Part shown: piece by piece, positions 1-9,348 of the stretch
Layout of the letters: the number at the start of each line of letters is the position of its first letter
Position numbering within the stretch: the first letter of the stretch is position 1
NCBI GenBank assembly: GCA_022821645.1
Contig: JAJEDE010000007.1
Coordinates: forward strand, 18,317 to 82,316
Origin: Chloroflexota bacterium
Lineage (GTDB): Bacteria; Chloroflexota; UBA11872
Direction of reading: 5' to 3'
Length of the DNA: 64,000 nt
Notes under the pieces: model-generated
What the model was told of the DNA's origin: nothing
What the model saw: the letters and a program-made list of their open reading frames with translations, nothing else
The model's database searches: none
Program-made: the position numbers and the translations under genes

Positions 1-280
1 ACGCGGGCTTGAACACGAGCGCATGTGAGTCCTTGTATCGCTCGACGTCCTCGGCATTGGCGACGACTGCATCCACGGCGACTCCGACCCCGTGCAGCCG
101 TTTGTAGATGCGCGACATAAGGCTGATCGGGTCGCTTGCGTCCTTAATGATTAGCAAGTCCACGTCGCTGTTTCGACTCATGCGTCCCTGGGCGGCGGAC
201 CCGAAGAGAATGATCCGCTCGGGCTGGGCTACCTCAACGACGCGCTGAATGACGTCGTCCAACACTGTCTGGTCAAGCAT
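1..280 (-). CDS. MNT-type nucleotidyltransferase, C-terminus cut by window edge
   Basis: The first 93 residues of a minimal nucleotidyltransferase are visible; the 3' end lies outside the window. After an N-terminal helix the sequence reads ILFGSAAQG and then NSDVDLLII, which is the GS plus D-x-D signature that binds nucleotide and metal in the Pol-beta-like MNT superfamily. A further Asp-Ala-Val segment could supply the third carboxylate. Proteins of this size are usually the antitoxin or AMP-transferase half of a HEPN/MNT pair, so a HEPN partner may lie just beyond the left edge (inference). The start MLDQTV is chosen because the family normally begins about 25 residues before the GS motif. 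Confidence 0.8.
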   Translation of the reverse strand, partial: MLDQTVLDDVIQRVVEVAQPERIILFGSAAQGRMSRNSDVDLLIIKDASDPISLMSRIYKRLHGVGVAVDAVVANAEDVERYKDSHALVFKPA

Positions 281-507
281 CGGACGCAGCTTGGGTTGAC
301 GGCTTCGACGGGGGGTCGTGCATCGACACGCGTTCCTACCGTCCGGTCACCCATTTTGGCAGGTCGTGATTGACCGCGGCCGTACACATCGCGAGATTCA
401 CCCTCTGGACAGGCTAGTGGCTGGCTGAACCTGGCGAACACAAGAGACCCGTGTCGGAGCTGGGGCTTGCGGCAGGCTGGCGCCTTTGCTGAGTGCTCCT
501 GCTCACC

Positions 508-1977
508 TCAGTACGGCCGCCGTCCCCACGGCTGGGGGTTCGGCCGACCAAATCTGGTCGTCGCCTCTTCGTAGTCGCTGCCGCGCAGGTCATCCTCGTC
601 AAGTGCCGCGTGACCGCTATGCGATCGGACGATTTGCACGAGGGCGGCGCGCATCCGCCCAAGCTCATCGTCATAGGCAGGGTCGTTGGCCAGGTTGGTA
701 AGTTCGGTGGGGTCGGTTTCACGGTCAAACAGCTGCTCAAATCGGCCGTTCGCCCACCAGATGTACTTGTAGCGCTCCTCGATCAGCGCCAGTTGGCGAT
801 TCTCCTGATTGCCGAAGACGCCGTGGACCGGCTCCCCTGGGTGGCGACCGGCGATCACGTCGGCCAGGGGCGGCGCCGTGCCGACATCCGACGGAATCTC
901 GGCGCCGGCGGCGCTGAGCATGAACGGCATCAACTGCTCCTGGCTGGTGAGGGAGTCGATGTGGCGGGAAGGCCCCAGGTCTAACTCCCGCCGCACTGAC
1001 TCAGGCGCCCACACGATGAGTGGGACGTGCGTGGACTCCTCGTAGAAATTGCTCTTGAAGAAGAGGTTGTGGTCGCCCATCAGGTCGCCGTGATCGGAGT
1101 TGAAGACGACGACCGTGTCGTCGCGCAGACCCAGCCCGTCCAGCACGCCCAGCAGGCGCCCGATGCAGTGGTCCAGGTGGGTGATGTTGCCGTAGTAGAA
1201 CGCGCGCGCCAGCGCAATCTGCTCGGACCCCAGCGAGTGCCAGGTGTACTGAAAGTTCGCCCGCCGAAGCTGCGGTGGGCTCTCCGTCATGTCCTTGCCG
1301 TTGCGCCACGGCTCTGGAACGTCGTCGGGGGAGTAGAGCCGGTCGTATGGACGCGGCGGGTCGTAAGCCGAGTGCGGCTTGGTGAAGCTGCAATGCAGGT
1401 AGAAGGGGCGCTCAGGCTCGGTTGCCTGGTGTCGGTTGAGAAAGCTGATCGCCTCGTTGGCGGTCCAGGTGGATACGTAGTGGGATTCGGGGACCGGCGA
1501 TGGCGCGGCAAAGATGTCGTTGTTACCGACGCCGTGGGCACGCTCCAGGCCGGCCCAGGGCGTCGTTTGCAGCCAGTGGTGGTAGTCGTCACCCTCCGGC
1601 ATGCGGCCTTCTTCGCAGATCACGGTGCTCTCGAAGCCGTTCAAGGCGCGCTGGTCCGGCGTGAAGTGAAACTTGCCGGCGCCATGGGTGCGATAGCCGT
1701 TCCGCGTTAGCACGCCTGGCAGCGTGTTATCCGGGTTCATCGGGTTCCGCGAGTTGCCAAATACCCCGTGCGCCCACGGATGTTGTCCCGTCATCCACGT
1801 CGTCCGTGCCGCCACGCACACCGGCGTCTCGCTGTAGCAGCGCGTCAGGTAATACCCATCCCTAGCCAGCGCGTCCAACGTCGGCGTCTGCAACCACCCC
1901 TGCCCGGCCACGCCCAAGGCGTCGCCCCGCTGCTGATCGGTCGTAATAAACAGAATGTTCGGTCGCTGCGCGGGCAT
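508..1977 (-). CDS. sulfatase (formylglycine-dependent), 489 aa
   Basis: This is a type I sulfatase of the alkaline-phosphatase superfamily, which hydrolyses sulfate esters. The N-terminus NILFITTDQQRGD carries the first metal-binding acidic cluster. The sequence CVAAR at residues 54-58 fits the C-x-(P/A)-x-R site where Cys is oxidised to formylglycine, but it is the less common Ala variant. A second metal site, NSDHGD, and FKSNFYEESTHVPLI follow in the middle of the protein. No signal peptide is apparent, so a cytoplasmic location is likely. The natural substrate cannot be read from the sequence. A second, divergent sulfatase lies at 2906-4270 on the opposite strand. Confidence 0.93.
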   Translation of the reverse strand: MPAQRPNILFITTDQQRGDALGVAGQGWLQTPTLDALARDGYYLTRCYSETPVCVAARTTWMTGQHPWAHGVFGNSRNPMNPDNTLPGVLTRNGYRTHGAGKFHFTPDQRALNGFESTVICEEGRMPEGDDYHHWLQTTPWAGLERAHGVGNNDIFAAPSPVPESHYVSTWTANEAISFLNRHQATEPERPFYLHCSFTKPHSAYDPPRPYDRLYSPDDVPEPWRNGKDMTESPPQLRRANFQYTWHSLGSEQIALARAFYYGNITHLDHCIGRLLGVLDGLGLRDDTVVVFNSDHGDLMGDHNLFFKSNFYEESTHVPLIVWAPESVRRELDLGPSRHIDSLTSQEQLMPFMLSAAGAEIPSDVGTAPPLADVIAGRHPGEPVHGVFGNQENRQLALIEERYKYIWWANGRFEQLFDRETDPTELTNLANDPAYDDELGRMRAALVQIVRSHSGHAALDEDDLRGSDYEEATTRFGRPNPQPWGRRPY

Positions 1978-2114
1978 GTGAGGGATCCCATAGAGTTGGC
2001 GCCGACGGCATTCTGATTGATAGGCCCGACCCTGGCGAACATTGAAGGCCGTCGCGCTACGCTGGATTCGCCGCAGGCCACGAACTCTTACATCGCCTTT
2101 CCGGTCATTTCGCC

Positions 2115-2834
2115 ATGCCTGAACGAGTCTTCCTCACCGCCGAATGGCGTGACCTGGCGCTCCTCAACTACGAGATCGAGCTGGACGTGCTGCGGCCTCA
2201 TGTGCCCGCGGGAACCGAGCTTGATCTATGGCAGGGCCGCTGCTTTGTCAGCGTGGTTGGGTTCCGGTTTCTGAAGACGCGGCTGATGGGGATGCCGGTT
2301 CCGTTTCACTCCAACTTCCTGGAGGTGAACCTCCGGTTCTACGTGCGGCGCGAGGTTGAAGGCGAGGTGCGGCGCGGGGTGGTGTTCATCAAGGAGATCG
2401 TTCCGCGGCGCGCAATCGCCTGGGTAGCGCGGGTGGTCTACAACGAGAACTACGTTGCGCTGCCGATGCGCCATCAGGTTGACGGCGTCTCGGCGCGGTA
2501 CGAGTGGCGGTTCGAGGGCATGTGGAACCGACTGGCGCTCTCGGGACTGGGTGACTGGCGGACTCAAGACCCGGCGTCCGAGGCCGCGTTCATCACGGAG
2601 CACTACTGGGGCTACGCGGTTCAGCGGGATGGCTCGACGCTCGAATACCAGGTCGAGCACCCGCGCTGGCGGGTAGCGCCGGCGGCCGAGGTCGAGTTGG
2701 CGTGCGACGTCGGGCGACTGTATGGCGACGAATTTGCCGAAGCGCTGAGCCGCGAGCCGGCATCGGCCTTCCTGGCGGATGGATCGGAGATCGTCGTGCG
2801 GCGCGGTCGGCAATTGACCAATCGCGACGCCTGA
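2115..2834 (+). CDS. DUF2071 / YqjF-family protein, 239 aa
   Basis: The protein matches the YqjF/DUF2071 family, which has an acetoacetate-decarboxylase-like fold and no settled function. Supporting segments are VFLTAEWRDLALLNYEI at the N-terminus, LRPHVPAGTELDLW, VSVVGFRF, and the characteristic NLRFYVRRE followed by RRGVVFIKEIVPR and NENYVALPM. The length of about 240 residues is typical. No signal peptide or membrane segment is visible. It sits between two sulfatase genes and reads in the same direction as the second, with 71 bp between them, but a metabolic link is only a guess. Confidence 0.85.
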   Translation: MPERVFLTAEWRDLALLNYEIELDVLRPHVPAGTELDLWQGRCFVSVVGFRFLKTRLMGMPVPFHSNFLEVNLRFYVRREVEGEVRRGVVFIKEIVPRRAIAWVARVVYNENYVALPMRHQVDGVSARYEWRFEGMWNRLALSGLGDWRTQDPASEAAFITEHYWGYAVQRDGSTLEYQVEHPRWRVAPAAEVELACDVGRLYGDEFAEALSREPASAFLADGSEIVVRRGRQLTNRDA

Positions 2835-2905
2835 CGAGCCGCTCGGCAGTCACGCAAGGGTCCGCGCTACGCTGAGCCGTCCTCACATCCACCAGGGCAC
2901 GGCCC

Positions 2906-4270
2906 ATGCCGCCGAACTTCCTGTTCCTGATTGCCGACGATCACCGGCACGACGCCATCGGGTCGCTGGGCAATCCGGCGGTGCAGACGCCGACGCTGGA
3001 CGCCCTGGCCGCCGCCGGTACCGCGCTGAGCAGCACCTACATCATGGGGTCGACGTCGAACGCAGTCTGCATGCCCAGCCGGGCGATGCTGATGACCGGC
3101 CGCTCGCTGTTTCGGGTTTTCGCTCCGAATCCAGAGGGAGTTTCGCCATACCCGATGGATCCGGGGAGCCCCACGTTTCCGCAGTTGCTTCGCGACGCTG
3201 GCTACCGAACCTACGGCGTGGGCAAGTGGCACAACGAGCCGGAACTCTTTGCCCGCAGTTTCGAAGGCGGCGGCAGCATCTTCTTCGGCGGGATGTCGGA
3301 CCACGACGCCGTGCCGCTGCACGAGTTTGACCCGGACGGCGATTATCCGCCGGAGGCCATGGCTGTCGGCGACGGCTTCTCGACCGAAATGTTCGTCGAC
3401 AGTGCCATTCAGCTGCTCAGGGAGCATCCCGCCGACCAGCCGTTTTGCATGTACACGGCGTTTACTGCGCCGCACGATCCGCGTACGCCGCCACCCGAGT
3501 TCGCTGAGATGTACCCGCCCGGGGAAATCGAACTCCCGCCCAACTTCGCCCGAATGCATCCCTTTGACAACGGACACCTGCACGGGCGCGACGAGTCCCT
3601 CGCGGCGCATCCGCGCGACCCGGACGAAATCCGTCAACACATCGCCGACTACTACGGGATGATCAGCCACCTGGATGCGCAGATCGGCCGCCTGCTCGAT
3701 GCACTGGCGGCTTCAGGCCATGCCGACGACACGATCGTGGTCTATACCGCCGACCACGGACTGGCCGTCGGTCAGCACGGCCTGCTGGGCAAGCAGAACG
3801 TCTACGACCACAGCCTGCGTGTCCCGCTGATCATGCGCGGGCCGGGTATCGCCGCGGGACACCGCCTTGAAGGGCTGTGCTACTTGCACGACGTCTTCCC
3901 GACCATCCTCGACCTGGCCGGCGTCCCGGTGCCGGACGGATGCGAAGGGATCAGCCTGCTTCCGGCCCTGAGCGGACGGGATGCCGGCCTGCGTGACTGC
4001 GTCTTCTCGGCATTCCAGCGCAGCCAGGATCTGGATCCCGACGATTCCACCCAGCGCATGGTTCGCCGTGGAAGTCTGAAGTTGATCGAGACGCGCAAAG
4101 TCGGCCAAACGCATCGTCAGCTATACGATTTGGCGGAAGACCCCTGGGAAACGCGCAATCTGGCGGACAACCCGGCATATTCGGGTCAGCTGGCCGACAT
4201 GCAGCGTTTGCTTGCCGGGGAGCGCGTGCGAGTTGGCGATCCGGCGAAGACCAAGACAGGCGAGGAGTAG
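2906..4270 (+). CDS. sulfatase (formylglycine-dependent), 454 aa
   Basis: This is a formylglycine sulfatase with the classical CMPSR site at residues 55-59, preceded by the metal-binding Asp pair in FLIADDHRHD. VYTADHGLAVGQHGLLGK supplies the second metal cluster, and RVPLIMRGPGI follows as in choline-sulfatase-like and arylsulfatase enzymes. The length is normal and no export signal is seen. It differs from the sulfatase at 508-1977 in its active-site tetrad (P instead of A), so the two are not a recent duplication. Together with DUF2071 at 2115 it forms a small rightward cluster. Confidence 0.93.
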   Translation: MPPNFLFLIADDHRHDAIGSLGNPAVQTPTLDALAAAGTALSSTYIMGSTSNAVCMPSRAMLMTGRSLFRVFAPNPEGVSPYPMDPGSPTFPQLLRDAGYRTYGVGKWHNEPELFARSFEGGGSIFFGGMSDHDAVPLHEFDPDGDYPPEAMAVGDGFSTEMFVDSAIQLLREHPADQPFCMYTAFTAPHDPRTPPPEFAEMYPPGEIELPPNFARMHPFDNGHLHGRDESLAAHPRDPDEIRQHIADYYGMISHLDAQIGRLLDALAASGHADDTIVVYTADHGLAVGQHGLLGKQNVYDHSLRVPLIMRGPGIAAGHRLEGLCYLHDVFPTILDLAGVPVPDGCEGISLLPALSGRDAGLRDCVFSAFQRSQDLDPDDSTQRMVRRGSLKLIETRKVGQTHRQLYDLAEDPWETRNLADNPAYSGQLADMQRLLAGERVRVGDPAKTKTGEE

Positions 4271-4318
4271 CGCCACAGGAGCGCGCGGTCACGGGTCAGA
4301 TCCACACCTGCCGCCGGA

Positions 4319-5149
4319 TTAGAGGCCCAGCACGCCTCGAATGTTCTCGCTGAAAATCTTGCGCTTTTCTTCGTGGCTCAGATCTGCATGCGCCACATTG
4401 CCCAGCTGCCAGGTCTGGCCGAGCACCGGGTAATCGGATCCGAATACAGCGCTCTCGACCCCGGCCACCCGCACAAATGCCTCGATCTGCCCCCGGCGGT
4501 TGCCCGAACCAGACATCTCGCAAAAGACGTTCGGCAGGTCACGCACCGTCAAGGCCAGGTCCGGCGTGCGGATGTGCTGCCAGATGGCGTGCGCCCAGAT
4601 GAATCGTGCGTTGGGATACGTGGTTGCCAGTTGGCGGATGCGCGCCGGCGAGTCGTAGGTGTGGCTGAGGATTGGCAGCCGGTGGTCGTCGGCGAACTCG
4701 TACACGGGTATGTAGTTGGGGCCGTGAATCGGGTACTCGTGGCTGGTGGAGTGGATCTTGATGCCGCGAAACCCCTGCTCGTCCACGCGTCGAATCAACT
4801 CTTCCTTCGCCAACGCCGGATAGTTCGGATTTGGAACCGCGAATCCGATCACCCGTGTCGGATGATCGCGCACTGCCCCGGCGACCAACTCGTTACCGCG
4901 CACGAAGTCAGGCCCAATGGCCGTGTACGCGCTGAAGCAGCAGTAGTCGACACCAGTTCGGTCCATGACCCGTAGCAGGTCGTCCGCTCCGCCGCCCTGG
5001 TAGAAGAAGTTGGTGCCTGGCCCCGGGTGGCTGTGGACGTCGATGACGAAATCGTTCAGCGGTTCGCCTGCCAATGCATCGGCGGCAACCGGATCCGGCC
5101 GGTGGTGATGCGGGTGCGGCGCGTTATGGCGCCAGACGTGGCCAAACAC
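4319..5149 (-). CDS. amidohydrolase-2 family metal-dependent hydrolase, 276 aa
   Basis: This is a TIM-barrel amidohydrolase of the ACMSD/amidohydrolase-2 type. The sequence DVHSHPG near residue 38 gives the HxH metal ligands of strand 1. GIKIHSTSH, LSHTYD and FIWAHAIW give later His ligands, and FGSDYPVLG gives the C-terminal catalytic Asp. It begins with GTG only 4 bp after the stop of the related gene at 5154-5909, so the two are almost certainly co-translated. Members decarboxylate or hydrolyse aromatic or lactone substrates; the substrate here is unknown. The N-terminal 30 residues are His/Pro-rich and may not be structured. Confidence 0.87.
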   Translation of the reverse strand: MFGHVWRHNAPHPHHHRPDPVAADALAGEPLNDFVIDVHSHPGPGTNFFYQGGGADDLLRVMDRTGVDYCCFSAYTAIGPDFVRGNELVAGAVRDHPTRVIGFAVPNPNYPALAKEELIRRVDEQGFRGIKIHSTSHEYPIHGPNYIPVYEFADDHRLPILSHTYDSPARIRQLATTYPNARFIWAHAIWQHIRTPDLALTVRDLPNVFCEMSGSGNRRGQIEAFVRVAGVESAVFGSDYPVLGQTWQLGNVAHADLSHEEKRKIFSENIRGVLGL

Positions 5150-5153
5150 AGCG

Positions 5154-5909
5154 CTACCAGGCCGCCATGGCCAACAGCCGGTCCAGGTTCAATGAGCCGA
5201 TGGCCCGGCGGGCGTCGTCGTCGATATCCGCGTACATCAGTTCGGCGTGCGGTGGTCCAACCGCCTGCCAGGGTAACTTCGTGCCGAACACCATGCGGTC
5301 GGCGCCGACGGCTTTGGACAGGTACTCGATCCCCCGGTGCGTGCGGAACCCGCCGGTCTCCAGCCAGATGTTCGGCGCTTCCCGCATCAGCGGCGTGATT
5401 GTTCGGTTGATCATCTTGTCGACGTCGCAGATCACGATTTGCAGATCGGGATGAGCGGTGGAGACCCGGTATAGCTCACGGGCTGTCGGCGCGTCCAAGC
5501 TGTCAATGTGCCAGAACAGGGGTACGTGGCCGGCCAGCGCCGCAAAAAGCTCGCCCAAGACCCAGTCGTCAGTCAGGAACCGCTGCTGGTCGGGGAAGAT
5601 TCGAACTGCCTGCACACCGGCCGAGCGCAACTCCCCAATGAACAGTTCGGGTTCCGGGAACTCGCCTGTGTGATGCGGGAGCGCGAGCCATGAAGGGACC
5701 AGGCCTGCATGACCCTCTATGGCCTGCATCAGCAGTTCGTTACCGGCGGTCGGGTGCTCCTCCAGCGCCAGCGAGTGATACACCAGTGCCTTGCCAATCC
5801 CAAAGCGCGCTTGATGGGCTACCAGGGCGTCGGCATTCAGAAACGCCCCGGCCGGCCCCGGGCGGGAGACCATGCCGACTGCGCAGTTTGCGTCAAAGAG
5901 TTCAGCCAC
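5154..5909 (-). CDS. amidohydrolase-like TIM-barrel protein, about 251 aa
   Basis: The protein resembles amidohydrolase-2 enzymes and is encoded directly upstream of a clearer paralogue at 4319-5149. It begins ELFDANCAVG, and later has SWLALPHH, VRIFPDQQRF, PLFWHIDS and a terminal VFGTKLP block where active family members have GSDYP. The first HxH is replaced by D-A-N, and the late catalytic Asp is not evident. It may therefore be a catalytically altered partner of the downstream hydrolase (inference). The start is uncertain: GTG at 5909 fits the family N-terminus, while a TTG at 5945 would add 12 residues. Neither has a good Shine-Dalgarno sequence. Confidence 0.7.
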   Translation of the reverse strand: MAELFDANCAVGMVSRPGPAGAFLNADALVAHQARFGIGKALVYHSLALEEHPTAGNELLMQAIEGHAGLVPSWLALPHHTGEFPEPELFIGELRSAGVQAVRIFPDQQRFLTDDWVLGELFAALAGHVPLFWHIDSLDAPTARELYRVSTAHPDLQIVICDVDKMINRTITPLMREAPNIWLETGGFRTHRGIEYLSKAVGADRMVFGTKLPWQAVGPPHAELMYADIDDDARRAIGSLNLDRLLAMAAW

Positions 5910-5995
5910 GATGGCGATGGTACGGAACCGAACCGGCGCGGCCAACCAAGGCCGTCGGAAACCGCCGAAGATCTGCTAGGGACAGCAGGCGCAAC

Positions 5996-6499
5996 CTATT
6001 CCGTCGGCGAGGTCTCCGTCGTACGTCCCCGTCGCCGGTCAATCACATAGGTTCCGGCCATCTTGTCGTGGACGCCCTGCCGGTGCTCGTCGAACGAGGC
6101 CCAAATGAAGCCAAGGCATAGTGGAATCTGGACGGTCCGCACGAGGGCGCGCTCGAGACCAATGGGGCCGCCGGCCTGGTCGACTACCCGCAGGCCGAAA
6201 ATGAGCTTGCCGGGCGTCGCTCCCCAGATCCACCAAAAGACCGCGAAATAGATGATGGCGTAGTAGAGGTAGTAAGGAATGATATAGATGGCGTATTCGG
6301 ATTCGAGCAGGCTCGCATGGTCAAGGCTGAACGCCAGGCTGGCAAGCATCATCACGAGGAGCAGCACGCAGAGATCGAGCAGATTGGCGTCGAAGCGGGT
6401 TCGAAGTCGGGCCAGGCGATAGCCGCCGAGCGAAGGCTCGTCGGTGACCCCAGAGGCGCCGGCAGACGGGGCCGTCGGCAAATCTGGTCGAGTGGCCAC
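5996..6499 (-). CDS. RDD-family membrane protein, about 167 aa
   Basis: This is a small RDD-domain membrane protein. The sequence RTRFDANLLDLCVLLLVMM is the degenerate R-D-D entry to the first helix. Three hydrophobic helices are visible, with WGATPGKLIFGLRVVD between helices two and three, which is the family hallmark. The C-terminus DKMAGTYVIDRR is also typical. GTG at 6499 is chosen because GGAGG lies 6 bp upstream. An open frame continues to 6766, but its extra 89 residues are low-complexity and unlike any RDD protein. RDD proteins are proposed membrane carriers or assembly factors; the function here is unknown. Confidence 0.8.
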   Translation of the reverse strand: MATRPDLPTAPSAGASGVTDEPSLGGYRLARLRTRFDANLLDLCVLLLVMMLASLAFSLDHASLLESEYAIYIIPYYLYYAIIYFAVFWWIWGATPGKLIFGLRVVDQAGGPIGLERALVRTVQIPLCLGFIWASFDEHRQGVHDKMAGTYVIDRRRGRTTETSPTE

Positions 6500-6762
6500 C
6501 GCTCGCCTCCACGCAGGGTTCACGTTGCTACTGCGGGGCCGAAGTATACCGCTCGCGAGGCCTGCCTGCGGCTCATTGGATTCTGGATTGGCGCGAAGCC
6601 AACGCCATGGCACGGAGGCTCGCACGGCTATCGTGGTTCGCCGGCCGGCTTGTTCTGTGTCCGCCCGCGTTTGGCATTCGGCTCTTGGGGCCGTCCCGGT
6701 GGCCAGGTCCGTTCGTTGACCGTGTGTCAGGGCGACTCGTCGGCCTCGCCTGGGCCAGGGGT

Positions 6763-7977
6763 TCACTCGGAGGGCCAGTCGCTGCGCCGTCGTCCCCCAC
6801 CAGTCGTGCGCGGACGCTGGGTCGCGTGCTGGTCGCTGACGCGCCCTTCGCCGGTGTAGGTTACGTATGTGTCGGCAATCTTGTCGTGCCAGCCTTGCGA
6901 CGAATCATCAAACAATACTGAAATGAAGCCCATCAGCAACGGCGGTGCCGAGACTAAGTAACAGATGTTCCTGGCGAATAGCTTCGAAAGATCTGCGTTC
7001 TGGCCGTCGGAACCAACGACTTGCAAGTGCATGAGTTTCTTGCCGACTGTGGACTTGAACATCCAGTTAGACATCACTGGATATACAAGATAACCAAAGA
7101 CCAGGGAAATGATTATGGCGAGCCTGATGGCGTCTTGTCTGGCAGCATCTTCCCCAACAGAATCGGGCGGAGCCTGTGGGATCCAGATTGACATAACGAA
7201 GAGCGCCACCACCGACGTGACGAGTGATCCGATGAGGTCCAGACAGAATGCAACCGAGCGTCGGGCGAAGTTGGCAACCGGGTAGTCACCAATGACCACT
7301 CTATCCGTACCGCCCTTCTCGGCGTGGTCCACATCGACCCGCCGCACACGTCGCCCTTCCTGATCTTGGGCGTCACCAGCGAGGACCACGTTTGCGGCCT
7401 CGATCGACCGCTGTCCGGCGAAGTCTCGTCTCTTCGGTGGTCCGCCGAGGAGGTCCTTATACAGGTCGCCGGCCATGTCGCGGGTTACAGACTCTTTTTG
7501 TCCGAGGTAGACAACGTAAGTCCCGGCGATATGGTCATGCCATCCACGTCCGAAGCGACTGACGAAGATCCACGCGAATCCCAGGCCGACACACAGCGTC
7601 GATATTCCGTAGCCGAAGAGTCGTCCAATGGACTGCACGATGCCAATTCGCCATCCGTTGCGATCGACGATCTGCAACTTGAGGATCATCTTGCCCGGGG
7701 TAGCGCTGAACGCCGTCCACGCCAGAATGTGATAGAAGATCAGGAAAGCGACGGTCAGCAGGCCGGCGGACTCTGGGGGCATCTGGGGGTTGTCGCCTGC
7801 GACCGCGCCTACGAAGAGCATCACGACAATCAGCCCGACAATGGCGCTGTCGATCGCCAAGGCGCCCAAGCGACGGCTGCGGCTGGCGAGTTCCTGGCCG
7901 TGGAGTACGTAGACAGTCTTTTCGGGACCGTCGGTCGTGTCCGGCGTCTCTGGGACGGTCTGCTCAGGCGTAGCCAC
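6763..7977 (-). CDS. double RDD-domain membrane protein, 404 aa
   Basis: Two RDD modules are fused in one chain. The first, at roughly residues 30-150, contains RSRRLGALAIDSAIVGLIV, FSATPGKMILKLQIVDR and GWHDHIAGTYVVYL. The second, at roughly 230-390, contains ANFARRSVAFCLDLIGSLV, STVGKKLMHLQVVG and GWHDKIADTYVTY. Each module has about three membrane segments, and a hydrophilic charged linker of about 70 residues separates them. A single-domain RDD gene follows immediately on the same strand, so the locus encodes three RDD units. The stop overlaps an ATG as ATGA, but the downstream gene more likely starts at 6499. Confidence 0.85.
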   Translation of the reverse strand: MATPEQTVPETPDTTDGPEKTVYVLHGQELASRSRRLGALAIDSAIVGLIVVMLFVGAVAGDNPQMPPESAGLLTVAFLIFYHILAWTAFSATPGKMILKLQIVDRNGWRIGIVQSIGRLFGYGISTLCVGLGFAWIFVSRFGRGWHDHIAGTYVVYLGQKESVTRDMAGDLYKDLLGGPPKRRDFAGQRSIEAANVVLAGDAQDQEGRRVRRVDVDHAEKGGTDRVVIGDYPVANFARRSVAFCLDLIGSLVTSVVALFVMSIWIPQAPPDSVGEDAARQDAIRLAIIISLVFGYLVYPVMSNWMFKSTVGKKLMHLQVVGSDGQNADLSKLFARNICYLVSAPPLLMGFISVLFDDSSQGWHDKIADTYVTYTGEGRVSDQHATQRPRTTGGGRRRSDWPSE

Positions 7978-8267
7978 GATATCCAGGTGTTCGGCGTCAG
8001 CAGGGCGGCTGCGAATCCATCGATTCTACGACCGGGACAAGCGGCAACCTGGATCGCCTGGCCCTCCTGGCAGCTTGGCTCGCGGGAACCTGTTGGGCCA
8101 AGGTTCCAATAGCAACGAGTTCAGGTCGAAGCAGGGCTGAAGTCAAGGGTCGTCCACTTGAAGCCGAAGCCGCGGTTGTTCACACTGCGGCCACCCCGTG
8201 CCGCCGCGAGTCCCGCGAACCCGAACCACGGGGAGAAGGCGCGGGACCCGAGCAAAAGGAGGCCCGC

Positions 8268-9317
8268 ATGGCGTCGATGAAGGGCCCTGCCATCCTGCTG
8301 GCGCAGTTTCTGCGCGACGAACCGCCCTACGACAACCTGGAGAACATTGGTCGCTGGGTTGCCGGCCTTGGGTACAAGGGCGTGCAGGTCCCGACCTGGG
8401 ATCCGCGCGTCATCGATCTTGACAAGGTTTCCGAGTCCAAGGACTACGCCGACGAATACCTGGGAGGGTTGGCTGAGCTTGGACTTGAGGTCACCGAGCT
8501 TGCGTCCCACTTGCAGGGCCAGGTGCTGGCCATGCATCCCGCCTATGCCGATGGCTTCTCGGTGTTTCATCCTCCCGGGCTCTCGGGCCCGGAGGTCACG
8601 GAGTGGGCGACAGATCAGCTTGGCAAGTCGATCAAGGCCTCGGCCAACCTCGGGGTCAGCGCGCTGCCGGTCATGTCCGGCGGCTTCGCCTGGCACATGA
8701 TCTACCCGTGGCCGCAGCGGCCGCCGGGCGTGATCGAGACGGCATTTGAGGAACTGGCCCGCCGCTGGCGTCCGATCCTGGACATGGCGAGCGATCACGG
8801 GGTGACCATTGCGTACGAGCTTCATCCCGGTTCGGATCTCTACGACGGCGCGACCTTCGAGATGTTCCTGGACGCCACGGACAACCACGAAGCCGCCTGC
8901 ATTAACTACGACCCCAGTCACTTCGTGCTCCAGCAACTGGACTATCTGGACTTCATTCGCCGGTATGCCGACCGGATTACGGCCTTCCATGTGAAGGACG
9001 CCGAGTTTCGACCGGACGGGCGGGTTGGCGCGTACGGCGGGTACCAGGAGTGGGCCGGGAGGGCCGGGCGCTTCCGGTCGCTGGGCGACGGCCAGGTGGA
9101 CTTCACCCAGGTCTTCACCCTGCTGACCGAGGCCGGCTACCGCAGCTGGGCGGTGCTGGAGTGGGAATGCTGCGTCAAGAGCCCCGAGCAAGGCGCGGCC
9201 GAAGGCGCGCCGTTCATCGCGCAGCACCTGATTGATGCCGCCGACGTGGCCTTTGACGACTTCGCCGGCGGTGACATGGACGCTGACGCCAACCGCCGAC
9301 TGCTGGGCCTGGACTAG
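8268..9317 (+). CDS. sugar phosphate isomerase/epimerase (TIM barrel), 349 aa
   Basis: This is a xylose-isomerase-like TIM-barrel protein. Likely divalent-metal ligands lie in AYELHPGSDLYDG (Glu, His), CINYDPSHF (Asp, His), FHVKDAEF (His, Asp) and VLEWECC (Glu). Such enzymes isomerise or epimerise ketoses, keto-sugars or inositol derivatives. A strong AAAGGAGG ribosome site lies 6 bp before the ATG. A Gfo/Idh/MocA oxidoreductase follows after 31 bp. That pairing is common in inositol or rare-sugar catabolism, where oxidation of a hydroxyl is combined with isomerisation. The exact substrate is unknown. Confidence 0.9.
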   Translation: MASMKGPAILLAQFLRDEPPYDNLENIGRWVAGLGYKGVQVPTWDPRVIDLDKVSESKDYADEYLGGLAELGLEVTELASHLQGQVLAMHPAYADGFSVFHPPGLSGPEVTEWATDQLGKSIKASANLGVSALPVMSGGFAWHMIYPWPQRPPGVIETAFEELARRWRPILDMASDHGVTIAYELHPGSDLYDGATFEMFLDATDNHEAACINYDPSHFVLQQLDYLDFIRRYADRITAFHVKDAEFRPDGRVGAYGGYQEWAGRAGRFRSLGDGQVDFTQVFTLLTEAGYRSWAVLEWECCVKSPEQGAAEGAPFIAQHLIDAADVAFDDFAGGDMDADANRRLLGLD

Positions 9318-9348
9318 CCGCCAGGGTCCGTCCGAAAGGAATCCTCCA

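Noticed and set aside
6500..6766. N-terminal extension of the single-RDD gene with an ATGA junction to the twin-RDD gene
   Set aside because: The extra 89 residues are low-complexity and lack RDD features. GTG 6499 has a proper GGAGG site, so the ATGA is probably chance.
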